From Syntrophaceae bacterium (GTDB taxonomy: Bacteria > Desulfobacterota > Syntrophia > Syntrophales > UBA2210): a stretch of 6,840 nt of DNA. The position numbers were made by a program, and so were the translations under genes. Below, one piece after another: positions 1-6,740 of the stretch. The notes under the pieces were generated by a model, which was not told the origin of the DNA, ran no database searches, and saw only the letters and a list, made by a program, of their open reading frames with translations. Position 1 is the stretch's first letter, and every line of letters starts with the position of its first letter. Location: assembly GCA_030619435.1 (NCBI GenBank), contig JAUXBI010000096.1, positions 1 to 6,840 on the forward strand, given 5' to 3'.

Positions 1-2559
1 CCCTCTTGCAAGCTCGCGCTGTATTGCGTTTCTTATAACATCATCATTGAATTCACATATATGAACCTCCACGGGGCGGCGTTCCTGCGGGGCGGTGTCG
101 ATGACGGACAGATCTCTTATTCCAATGAGGGACAGCTGCAGTGTCCTCGGTATCGGAGTCGCAGTCAGGGTAAGCACATCGACAAGTGCCCGCATTTTTT
201 TGAGTCTCTCTTTATGAGCTACGCCAAAGCGCTGTTCCTCGTCTATAATTACCAGTCCGAGATCCTTGAATCTTACATCTTTCTGCAGGAGTCTGTGCGT
301 GCCGATAGCGATGTCCACGAGGCCCCTGTTTATGTCCTCCACCATCTTCTTCTGCTGGCCGCTTGTTTTATACCTGTTCAGGACCTCTATCCGAATGGGA
401 TATTTATCAAACCTCCCGGCAAATGTCTGATAATGCTGTTCCGCGAGGATAGTCGTAGGCACCAGGATCGCCACCTGTTTTCCATCCATAGAAGCTCTGA
501 AGGACGCCCTCAGCGCGATTTCTGTCTTTCCAAATCCAGCATCGCCGCATACAAGCCGGTCCATCGGTTTTGGATCGCCCATATCATAGTAAACATCTTC
601 AATAGCCCTTGCCTGATCGGGCGTCTCTTCAAATTCGAAGGAAGATGAAAACTCCTCATAATGCCTGTCGGAAGGAGCAAATCTGTGCCCATTCATTACC
701 TCTCTGGCGGCGTAGATTGAAACAAGCCCTTCGGCGATCTTTCGCACTGACTGCTTAATCTTCTTTTTTACCGTTTCCCAGGATGTGCCGCCAAGTTTGT
801 CCACATCCGGAACATGGTCATCGGGACCGATATATCTCTGGATCTGGTTCAGCCGGTCCACAGGGATATAGAGCCTGTCTCCCTCTTTATACTCAAGCAG
901 CAGGAAATCGTTTTCCGTGTCGCCAAATGTCAATCGCTCAAGCCCCAGATAAAGACCTATTCCATGATCCACATGGACAACAAAGTTTCCCTTTTCCAGC
1001 TCTCCGAATGACCTGAGAAAATATCCCTCTCTGGCGCGTGCCCTTCTTTTCCCCCTTGTCTTTTTTCCGAATATCTCCTCTTCGCCTGCGATAACCGTTT
1101 TCAGCCGGGGATATGAAAATCCCTTCGTTATTCTTCCCTCCCTGAGGACGAGACGGCCCTCCCTTATCTCTTCAATGTCCGAAAGAAAAGGGGTGGAAGA
1201 TAGGTGAACCGGGAGAGAATATCCCCCCAGAATGTGTTCCATCTTCTGCATATTCCCCTCACTGCAGAGGAAAGTTACCAGACAGCCTTCGTTGATCCAC
1301 GACTTTATCCTATTCGCGAGGGGGGCGAGGATGCCATCTCTGTCCGCGTAAACCCCCGTGCTATTCTTTAATTCAGTTTCCTCCATTTCAAAGGGGACGG
1401 TATCCACGGATTGCAGCCTGTCCATATAAACCCTTTGCAGGGCACCACATCTCCGGGAGATATCGCTCCATGATGTCATAAAATGCTCTTTTTCGAGATA
1501 AAAGCTCCTTTCCTCTTCGGCTTTCCGGAGAAACCTGTCCGCGTCATTTACGATTTCCTCCGCAGCCTTTTCCATGACGCCGGGACTTTCACAAACTATG
1601 AGACTGTTTCCGGCAAGATATTCAAAGAGAGTGTCCAGGCCTTTTGCTTTGTTTCCGGAATGAAGACCTCCGAAAAAGAGTGGAAGAATCTGCGGATTTG
1701 CCGGAGAAATCAGGTTGTTCTCAAGCGCGTCAACGATTCTCCTCCTTTTTGTGTTTGAGACGTTCGATTCATTAAGCCTGGCCCTCATATTTCTCACTGC
1801 CAGAATTTTTGATTCTTTGGACAGGATTGTCTCTTTTGCCGGAAAGAGGACAAAATCCACAATTTCTCTCACGGATCTCTGCGTCAGGGGGTCAAATTCC
1901 CTGATCGATTCAATTTCATCACCAATAAATTCCATTCTGAAGGGATATGGACATGCCGGAGGAAAGATATCAACGATGTATCCCCTCAGGCTGAATTCCC
2001 CAGCTTCTTCTACCAACGGGACTTTCTGGTAACCGCCCTCAATCAGCTTTTCCGATAATTCATCTCTGTTCCTGTCATCTCCGATTGAAATTGTCTCGGT
2101 ATAGCTGTCGAAAGCCCTTACAGGGGCAACCTTTTGCATAAGGGCGCTCAGAGGAGCAATCACCACAACCGGTTTTCCTGACAGAAGCCTCGACAGAACG
2201 CCTGCCCGCCCAGTGGCATTTTCATTTTGTCGGGAGAGCGTGTCGTCCGGATTGATGATATCCCACGGGGGGAAAAGCAGGACATCTTCTCCGCCAAGAA
2301 AGAAAGAGAGATCGAGAAAGGCATCGAGAGCCTCTTTCCGAGAAGGGGTTATAAAAAGGAGAGATCTGTTTGTGTTCCTGAAGAGGATAGATGCGATAAA
2401 AGTTTTAGCAGACCCCTGAAGGCCACAGATATCCGTCTCCTCATCCCCCCGGTGGATTTTGTTGACAAGCACGCGGAGGGAGGAATCAGAAAATCGTGTC
2501 TTTTTATCTGCTATTTTCCTCACGCAAAAATTAAGCTTTTTTAGTAGCCCCGATTGCAT
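1..2559 (-). CDS. mfd: Transcription-repair coupling factor Mfd, partial (C-terminus beyond left edge)
   Basis: Mfd is a cytoplasmic DNA translocase that removes stalled RNA polymerase from lesions and recruits UvrA. The frame reads without a stop for 853 codons and runs off the left edge, so roughly the last quarter of a family protein of about 1150 residues is missing. Visible in order: a UvrB-like N-terminal module with a P-loop-like GLQGSAKT (residues 46-53) and YQKVPLVEEAGEFSLRG (177-193); an RNA-polymerase-interacting CarD-like domain from about residue 524 (GNFVVHVDHG onward); the translocase with Walker A GDAGFGKT (672-679), DEEQ box (773-776) and motif III TLTATPIPRTL (about 797-807). 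Helicase motifs IV-VI and the TRG region lie outside. The ATG at 2557-2559 is the only in-frame ATG after the upstream stop at 2572-2574; it lies in a hairpin and lacks a clear ribosome site. GTG at 2523 is an alternative. It follows nadA on the same strand after 72 bp. Confidence 0.97.
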   Translation of the reverse strand, partial: MQSGLLKKLNFCVRKIADKKTRFSDSSLRVLVNKIHRGDEETDICGLQGSAKTFIASILFRNTNRSLLFITPSRKEALDAFLDLSFFLGGEDVLLFPPWDIINPDDTLSRQNENATGRAGVLSRLLSGKPVVVIAPLSALMQKVAPVRAFDSYTETISIGDDRNRDELSEKLIEGGYQKVPLVEEAGEFSLRGYIVDIFPPACPYPFRMEFIGDEIESIREFDPLTQRSVREIVDFVLFPAKETILSKESKILAVRNMRARLNESNVSNTKRRRIVDALENNLISPANPQILPLFFGGLHSGNKAKGLDTLFEYLAGNSLIVCESPGVMEKAAEEIVNDADRFLRKAEEERSFYLEKEHFMTSWSDISRRCGALQRVYMDRLQSVDTVPFEMEETELKNSTGVYADRDGILAPLANRIKSWINEGCLVTFLCSEGNMQKMEHILGGYSLPVHLSSTPFLSDIEEIREGRLVLREGRITKGFSYPRLKTVIAGEEEIFGKKTRGKRRARAREGYFLRSFGELEKGNFVVHVDHGIGLYLGLERLTFGDTENDFLLLEYKEGDRLYIPVDRLNQIQRYIGPDDHVPDVDKLGGTSWETVKKKIKQSVRKIAEGLVSIYAAREVMNGHRFAPSDRHYEEFSSSFEFEETPDQARAIEDVYYDMGDPKPMDRLVCGDAGFGKTEIALRASFRASMDGKQVAILVPTTILAEQHYQTFAGRFDKYPIRIEVLNRYKTSGQQKKMVEDINRGLVDIAIGTHRLLQKDVRFKDLGLVIIDEEQRFGVAHKERLKKMRALVDVLTLTATPIPRTLQLSLIGIRDLSVIDTAPQERRPVEVHICEFNDDVIRNAIQRELARG

Positions 2560-2564
2560 CGGGG
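2548..2564. repeat. GC-rich palindrome, 7-bp arms, overlapping the mfd start
   Basis: CCCCGAT and ATCGGGG form a perfect 7-bp inverted repeat around the loop TGC. The proposed mfd ATG (2557-2559, minus strand) overlaps the loop and one arm. There is no adjacent run of T in the direction of nadA-mfd transcription, so a simple intrinsic terminator is not supported. Similar CCCG...CGGG palindromes occur elsewhere in this window. Confidence 0.75.
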
Positions 2565-2567
2565 TTG

Positions 2568-2588
2568 CCGGTTATCGGTTACCGGTTC
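2568..2588. repeat. Three-copy 7-bp tandem repeat
   Basis: Three head-to-tail heptamers, CCGGTTA, TCGGTTA and CCGGTTC, sit in the 72-bp gap between nadA and mfd. Copies one and two differ at the first base, copies one and three at the last. The function is unknown. Short heptameric intergenic repeats of this kind are often hypervariable in copy number, but this array is very small. Confidence 0.6.
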
Positions 2589-2607
2589 ACTGCTTTTTTA
2601 ACCGTGA

Positions 2608-2625
2608 ATCCCGACAGGTCGGGAT
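2608..2625. repeat. GC-rich palindrome, 8-bp arms, just after nadA
   Basis: ATCCCGAC and GTCGGGAT form a perfect 8-bp inverted repeat separated by only AG. It begins 6 nt after the nadA stop codon (2632-2634, minus strand). No U-rich tract follows it in the nadA direction; it could protect the 3' end of the message or attenuate transcription into mfd, but it may simply be a dispersed repeat. Confidence 0.75.
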
Positions 2626-2631
2626 AAACCG

Positions 2632-3543
2632 TCATTTCGATGCCTCCAGCATCCTGCTCAGGGCGAGATTAGCGGGAATTCTTATCTCTTCAGGCACAGT
2701 TACCACATGCTTCATTTCCAGCAGAGAGCTGAGGATGTCATCGAGTGTAATTCGCTTCATGTCCACGCAGATTAAGTTGTCAGATGCAGGTATGAATGTC
2801 TTGTCGGGGTTCTGTTTCTTCAGCTGATGCATGATTCCCTTCTCTGTTCCGACAATAATCTTTTCCGCATCAGATTCCCGGGCAAATTTCAATATTGCAC
2901 CCGTGCTTCCGACAAAGTCCGCCATTGCGAGAACCTCGGCACGGCATTCAGGATGAGCGGCAAACAGGGCCCCGGGGTTTTGATCTTTTGCTCTTTGCGC
3001 TTCACCCGGTGACAGGTTGTCATGCACGTAACAGAATCCCTTCCATGGGATTATCTTCTTTTCCGTAAACTGCGAGGTGTAACGCGCGAGATTTCCGTCG
3101 GGGACCATCAGGACGGTATCCGCGTCAAGACTGTTAACTATGCGCACGGCATTGGCTGAGGTGCAGCATATGTCGCTGTGGGCCTTGGTTTCCGCCGATG
3201 AATTGACGTATGTTACTACCTTTGCACCCGGATTCTCCGCCCTTGCTTTTCTCAGCTCTTCTGCAGTAATCTTGTCTGCCAGAGGGCATCCGGCATCTGA
3301 GCGCGGGAGGATCACAGTCTTGTCCGGCGACAGTATGGCAGCGCTCTCCGCCATGAATTGCACTCCCGCGAAGACAATAACATCCGCCATCGTTTCAGAC
3401 GCCTCAATGCTGAGGGCCAGCGAATCGCCCAATATATCCGCGATATCCTGGATTTCATTGCGCTGATAGTAGTGGGCCAGCAGGATGGCATTCCTGTCAG
3501 CCAGCAACTTTCTGATCTTTTCCTGTGTCTCTATAATGCCCAT
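2632..3543 (-). CDS. nadA: Quinolinate synthase NadA
   Basis: NadA condenses iminoaspartate with dihydroxyacetone phosphate to give quinolinate, the second step of de novo NAD synthesis from aspartate, using an oxygen-sensitive [4Fe-4S] cluster in the cytoplasm. The 303 residues match the short form of the family. Visible motifs are LLAHYYQ (21-27), GDSLALS (39-45), AGVQFMAE (59-66), YVNSSAETKA (112-121), TSANAV (128-133), PDGNLARY (148-155), GFCYVHD (169-175), HPEC (197-200), GTEKG (232-236) and the C-terminal CVDMK (259-263). By position and context the cluster ligands should be Cys86, Cys171 and Cys259, spaced about 85-88 residues as in characterised enzymes. The ATG at 3541-3543 has a GAGG about 10 nt upstream. 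No nadB or nadC is present here. It is divergent from moeA and may be co-transcribed with mfd. Confidence 0.97.
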   Translation of the reverse strand: MGIIETQEKIRKLLADRNAILLAHYYQRNEIQDIADILGDSLALSIEASETMADVIVFAGVQFMAESAAILSPDKTVILPRSDAGCPLADKITAEELRKARAENPGAKVVTYVNSSAETKAHSDICCTSANAVRIVNSLDADTVLMVPDGNLARYTSQFTEKKIIPWKGFCYVHDNLSPGEAQRAKDQNPGALFAAHPECRAEVLAMADFVGSTGAILKFARESDAEKIIVGTEKGIMHQLKKQNPDKTFIPASDNLICVDMKRITLDDILSSLLEMKHVVTVPEEIRIPANLALSRMLEASK

Positions 3544-3617
3544 AGCACTGCCCTCTGCCGCCTTGAACCTGAAAATTCTTTTTTTGGATACCTGTTTCCT
3601 TTGGAGCCAAGCAGTTG

Positions 3618-3654
3618 TCTACCTATAACATAGGCTATATTTATTCAAGGTAGA
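3618..3654 (-). promoter_or_regulatory. Possible nadA promoter with inverted repeats
   Basis: On the minus strand, TTGAAT (3643-3648) and TATAGG (3622-3627) form a weak -35/-10 pair with a short 15-nt spacer, giving a leader of about 70 nt before nadA. The pair is bracketed by a 7-bp inverted repeat, TCTACCT (3618-3624) and AGGTAGA (3648-3654), and contains a second one, CCTAT-AAC-ATAGG (3622-3634). Such placement would suit an operator, but no known regulator site is recognised. Confidence 0.3.
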
Positions 3655-3669
3655 AATAATTCAGAGATA

Positions 3670-3706
3670 TTGACAAGGATAAGGGTTTAATATAGTAAAA
3701 ACCCTT
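3670..3706 (+). promoter_or_regulatory. Possible moeA promoter with an inverted repeat around the -10
   Basis: A perfect TTGACA (3670-3675) is followed after 15 nt by TATAGT (3691-3696), a good sigma70 pair apart from the short spacer. Transcription would start about 55-60 nt before moeA. An 8-bp inverted repeat, AAGGGTTT (3681-3688) and AAACCCTT (3699-3706), surrounds the -10 box and could be an operator or a leader hairpin. No Moco riboswitch is evident: the leader is too short and simple for the known type. Confidence 0.4.
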
Positions 3707-3760
3707 TATACACAAATCCGGGCACAACATTTATCCTGCCGGAGTGAAGGGATTCCCATC

Positions 3761-5008
3761 ATGATAACTGTCAAAGAGGCGTTGGATCATATTCTCGGTT
3801 CCATATCTCCCCTCGGTCTTGAAAAAGCGGACATACTTGGCGCCCTGGGAAGGGTTATCGGGGAAGATATTCATGCTCCCCGCGACATACCTCCGAGAGA
3901 TAATTCCGCGATGGACGGCTACGCGTTGAAATCGGAAGGTACAACCAGCGCCGGCGCGGAAAGTCCTGTTGTTCTGAACATTATTGAGGACATACCGGCC
4001 GGCTATACTCCTCAAAAAACAGTGGGACCCGGAGAGGCGGCAAGGATCATGACAGGCGCTTTTGTGCCGGAGGGAGCCGACGCCGTCGTGATGGTGGAAG
4101 AAACAAGGTCTGACGGCAACAGTGTGCAAATATATGCTAAGGCCGCAAAGGGTCAGAATATCAGGTATGCCGGAGAAGATGTAAGGAAAGGAGATCTGGT
4201 TATACGCGCGGGAACTTTGCTGAGACCCGCGGAGACGGGGATGCTGTCGGCCCTTGGACGCTCCTTTGTGAAGGTGTATCCGAAACCCCTGGTGGCGCTT
4301 ATAGCCACGGGAGATGAACTTGTCGATATAGACGGCGCGGCATCACCCGGAAAGATCGTAAGTAGCAACAGCTATTCCCTTGCGGCGCAGGTGATGGAAT
4401 GCGGAGGCCTACCGCTTCAGCTTGGTATCGCGAAAGATAACATGGACGATCTGACTGAAAAATTCAGGGACGCCATGAGAGCTGATATCATCGTGTCGTC
4501 GGCCGGGGTGTCAGTTGGAGACTACGATTTTGTAAAAGATGTAATGAAAAATATGGGCATAGGTATTGAATTTTGGCAGGTGGCACAGCGGCCCGGAAAA
4601 CCCATGACCTTTGGCGCCAGAGAGGGTAAACCTGTTTTCGGACTTCCCGGAAACCCGGTATCATCCATGATCGCCTTTGAACAGTACGTAAGGCCCGCGA
4701 TACTGAAAATGACAGGACATGAAAATATTTTCCGTAGAACCATAAGGGCAAAACTTACAGAAGACATAAAAAAGAAAAAGGGACTTCGGTACTTTATCAG
4801 AGCCCGTGTAAAAAGACAGGGGGGAAGCTTCGTTGTGGAGACCACCGGAGAGCAGGGTTCAGGCATACTGAAGTCCATGGTCCTTGCGAACGGCATAATC
4901 GTCATTCCTGAAGACGCGGATTTTGTTAAGGCCGGCAGCGAGGTAATGGTGCAGCTCTTCGATAACTCTCAGGATTTTACGAAAGATCCGGAATATCTCA
5001 ACGATTGA
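3761..5008 (+). CDS. moeA: Molybdopterin molybdenumtransferase MoeA
   Basis: MoeA hydrolyses adenylylated molybdopterin and inserts molybdate, the last general step of molybdenum cofactor synthesis, in the cytoplasm. The 415 residues match the normal length and domain order. Visible are PRDNSAMDGYA (45-55, with conserved Asp52), the GPGEAARIMTGAFVPEGAD stretch (89-107), AGEDVRKGD (137-145), ATGDEL (182-187, with the expected catalytic Glu186), the MoaB/Mog-like fold motif SSAGVSVGDYD (246-256), QRPGKP (276-281), GLPGNPVSS (294-302) and a C-terminal beta domain ending near GSEVMVQLF (392-400). The ATG at 3761 is preceded by a purine-rich GGAGTGAAGGGA. It stands alone, with no other moa or mob gene in view, and is followed 43 nt later by selC. 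It could serve Mo/W enzymes such as formate dehydrogenase. Some genomes carry MoeA paralogues, so Mo versus W preference is unknown. Confidence 0.96.
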   Translation: MITVKEALDHILGSISPLGLEKADILGALGRVIGEDIHAPRDIPPRDNSAMDGYALKSEGTTSAGAESPVVLNIIEDIPAGYTPQKTVGPGEAARIMTGAFVPEGADAVVMVEETRSDGNSVQIYAKAAKGQNIRYAGEDVRKGDLVIRAGTLLRPAETGMLSALGRSFVKVYPKPLVALIATGDELVDIDGAASPGKIVSSNSYSLAAQVMECGGLPLQLGIAKDNMDDLTEKFRDAMRADIIVSSAGVSVGDYDFVKDVMKNMGIGIEFWQVAQRPGKPMTFGAREGKPVFGLPGNPVSSMIAFEQYVRPAILKMTGHENIFRRTIRAKLTEDIKKKKGLRYFIRARVKRQGGSFVVETTGEQGSGILKSMVLANGIIVIPEDADFVKAGSEVMVQLFDNSQDFTKDPEYLND

Positions 5009-5033
5009 CAACCAGTATCGAAAGAGATAGGAG
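5005..5033 (+). promoter_or_regulatory. Possible selC promoter overlapping the moeA stop
   Basis: A perfect TTGACA (5005-5010) overlaps the moeA stop codon TGA (5006-5008). At a 17-nt spacing the -10 would be TAGGAG (5028-5033), which matches the consensus poorly; GATAGG two bases earlier is an equally weak option. Either would start transcription a short distance before the tRNA at 5052. Read-through from moeA is the alternative. Confidence 0.3.
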
Positions 5034-5051
5034 AAGATTTCAAATTCGCGC

Positions 5052-5149
5052 GGAAGTGCCAAGGTCACTGGTGGGCCTCCCGGACTTCAAATCCGGTGTG
5101 GGGCGCTAGAACCGTCCCAGGTGGGTTCGATTCCCATGCACTTCCGCCA
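5052..5149 (+). tRNA. selC: Selenocysteine tRNA, tRNA-Sec (anticodon TCA)
   Basis: tRNA-Sec is charged with serine, converted by SelA to selenocysteinyl-tRNA and delivered by SelB to in-frame UGA codons. The fold is readable by eye. The 8-bp acceptor is GGAAGTGC (5052-5059) with GCACTTCC (5138-5145). The D stem is AGGTC/GGCCT. The anticodon stem is CCGGA (5080-5084) with TCCGG (5092-5096) around loop CTTCAAA, giving anticodon TCA at 5087-5089. The long variable arm is TGGGGCG (5099-5105) with CGTCCCA (5113-5119). The 5-bp T stem is GTGGG/CCCAT with loop TTCGATT. Discriminator G and CCA (5147-5149) are encoded. The 8+5 acceptor-T helix, long extra arm and UCA anticodon are diagnostic of bacterial tRNA-Sec. 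selA, selB and selD are not in the window, so the rest of the pathway must be elsewhere. Confidence 0.97.
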
Positions 5150-5245
5150 TAAAGACTCATACCTTCTTTGCGCTTCCCATTTGTTATTTCCGATCTACGA
5201 TCAGAGTTGGGGGCAGGCTTAGTTGGCAATCTGGAGGGTTGAATT

Positions 5246-5265
5246 CCCCGAGGCTTGCGACGGGG
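5246..5265. repeat. GC-rich palindrome between selC and the iron-sulfur gene
   Basis: CCCCG (5246-5250) and CGGGG (5261-5265) pair around a 10-nt loop beginning AGGCTTG. The same CCGAGGCTTG core recurs at 6670-6679. It is the only structured element I see in the 192-bp gap 5150-5341, which otherwise has no gene and no clear promoter. Confidence 0.55.
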
Positions 5266-5341
5266 CAGGTCATTCTGCTGCTAGTATTTTACGAATATAA
5301 AGATAATTTTTGATTGCAAGCAAGAACTCGGGAGAAGGATA

Positions 5342-6439
5342 GTGAACGATAAAATAAATCAGGCCACGGCATGCACAGAATGTGGAATATGCATGGATTT
5401 TTGTCCTACCTATCGAATTACAGGGGAATCCCTGTTTTCTCCCATACACCGTATTAAAACAGCTCTTAAAGTGTTTGAGGGAGACGAGATCAGTCCTCTC
5501 ATGCTGGAGAGTATCTATAATTGTCCAAAGTGTATGCAGTGTGAAACAGTTTGTCCGACAGATATCAAAGTCACTGAAATTATCCATGGCGCCAGAGAAG
5601 CTCTGGTTCGGAGAGGATTGGCGCCTTCAGAAAAACACAACAAAAAGATAGAGGAAATACTTGAAAAGGGGAACGCGGTAAGTAGCGACCCTGAGCGAAG
5701 ATTGGACTGGTTACCGGAAGAATTTCCCAGACACGAGTCCGATACTCTTTTATACCTGGGGTGTCTTCCCTCATATCTCGTAAAGGATGCGGCAACCTCC
5801 ACATATGTGGTTTTAAAAAAACTTGGCCTGGATTTTATGATACTTAAGGATGAAGGATGTTGTGGGATTTATATCTACGAATCCGGCAGAAGAGATCTCG
5901 CGAGGGAATACTTTCAGAAGAATGTGGAACGATTCAAGGCGCTCGGTATAAAGAAGATTATCGTTCCCTGCAGCGGATGTCTGAAATGCTTCAAATATTT
6001 CTACCCGGATGTTCTTGGCGAGACCGAATTTACCGTGCACCATGCGGTAGAAACAATCTACGATTTATTGAAAGAGAAACCTGATATCCTGAAAAAAGTA
6101 GCAAGAACCGTAACGTATCATGATTCCTGCCGGGTAACCAGAGGAGAAGGGCTGGCCGAGGAACCGCGGGAGATTCTCAGGCTGTGTGGAACAGAGGTAA
6201 AAGAGATAGAAAGAAGCAAAGAAGAGGGGACCTGTTGCGGAGCAGGAGGCGGCATACGATCAGTGTATCCCAAACTTTCTTTGGACATAGCAACCAGTCT
6301 TTTAAAAACGGTGAATACAGAATCTATTGTAACTGCCTGTCCTTTCTGTGCATTCAATCTTTACTTTGCCTCAAGAAGGAAGCGTTTGGAGAAAAACCTT
6401 ATTTACATCACAAAAATAGTGCAGGATTCACTGCAGTAA
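5342..6439 (+). CDS. HdrD/GlcF-like iron-sulfur protein with two CCG domains
   Basis: A soluble 365-residue protein of the family shared by the HdrD catalytic domain, HdrC-HdrB fusions, glycolate oxidase subunit GlcF and related (Fe-S)-binding oxidoreductase subunits. Residues 11-22 (CTECGICMDFCP) and 61-72 (CPKCMQCETVCP) are two [4Fe-4S] ferredoxin motifs. Two full CCG motifs follow: Cys141-X31-Cys173-Cys174-X35-Cys210-X2-Cys213, and Cys263-X34-Cys298-Cys299-X33-Cys333-X2-Cys336. In HdrB such motifs hold noncubane clusters that reduce disulfides. No membrane segment or signal peptide is visible. The GTG start at 5342 is supported by GGAGAAGG (5331-5338). No FAD-binding GlcD-type or HdrA-type partner lies within this window, so the substrate (heterodisulfide, 2-hydroxy acid or other) cannot be named. 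Family placement is strong; the exact function is not. Confidence 0.9.
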   Translation: MNDKINQATACTECGICMDFCPTYRITGESLFSPIHRIKTALKVFEGDEISPLMLESIYNCPKCMQCETVCPTDIKVTEIIHGAREALVRRGLAPSEKHNKKIEEILEKGNAVSSDPERRLDWLPEEFPRHESDTLLYLGCLPSYLVKDAATSTYVVLKKLGLDFMILKDEGCCGIYIYESGRRDLAREYFQKNVERFKALGIKKIIVPCSGCLKCFKYFYPDVLGETEFTVHHAVETIYDLLKEKPDILKKVARTVTYHDSCRVTRGEGLAEEPREILRLCGTEVKEIERSKEEGTCCGAGGGIRSVYPKLSLDIATSLLKTVNTESIVTACPFCAFNLYFASRRKRLEKNLIYITKIVQDSLQ

Positions 6440-6740
6440 AACTTCCCGTTTTGGATGATGGCAGCGCTATTTCAAGAATATACTTCACGGCAAATTGCTT
6501 TATCAATCTTGCGAAAGCAGAGGATTGTTGATGTGGAGATCTGTTTTTCTGTCAGAATCAGGAACAGGCTCCGCAGGATTGATGAAGCAAACTTCCTGGG
6601 ATTAAAGTCTTTTGAGGTTAAATTATCCAATATGCGGAGGGGGTAAAATGCAGGGCATCCTTTGTCACTCCGAGGCTTGTTCCGGGCGGCATTGATAGGC
6701 TTATTGGTTCACATAAAAAAATAGATCTTTCTTGAAAATA
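6440..6740 (+). other. Noncoding or decayed stretch after the iron-sulfur gene
   Basis: No recognised gene is present. A 63-codon frame at 6455-6646 (starting MMAALFQEY) has no domain I know and no good ribosome site. It ends beside a strong GGAGGGGG (6636-6643), which is followed by an ATG at 6648 that opens only 15 codons, stopping at 6693-6695. The strong ribosome site before a very short frame could mark a gene broken by a later insertion, a small peptide, or chance. I see no terminator with a T run after the gene at 5342-6439; the AAAAC/GTTTT pair at 6438-6452 is weak. Confidence 0.25.
6668..6687. repeat. Diverged copy of the 5246-5265 palindrome
   Basis: Over 20 positions this matches the element at 5246-5265 at 15, including an unbroken CCGAGGCTTG core. 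The arms are shorter (CCG with CGG) and the loop differs. It lies inside the 15-codon frame at 6648-6695. Confidence 0.4.

Noticed and set aside
61..648. A 195-codon plus-strand frame opposite mfd
   Set aside because: It is antisense to the conserved Mfd translocase domain (Walker A and DEEQ box read on the minus strand) and its translation has no recognisable domain. Other plus-strand frames up to 2544 are rejected for the same reason.
2584..2634. Selenocysteine read-through of the nadA UGA stop, since a hairpin follows it and selC is nearby
   Set aside because: NadA is already full length with its usual C-terminal end, the extension would be only a short basic tail, and the hairpin resembles the other dispersed palindromes rather than a SECIS element.
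3731..4129. A 132-codon minus-strand frame opposite moeA
   Set aside because: It is antisense to the conserved SAMDGYA region of MoeA and has no ribosome site or recognisable domain.
5052..5149. selC as an integration site for a genomic island
   Set aside because: selC is a known integration target, but no second copy of the tRNA 3' end and no integrase gene is present in this window.
5515..5802. Minus-strand frames opposite the iron-sulfur gene
   Set aside because: They overlap the conserved cysteine motifs coded on the plus strand and their translations look like shadows.
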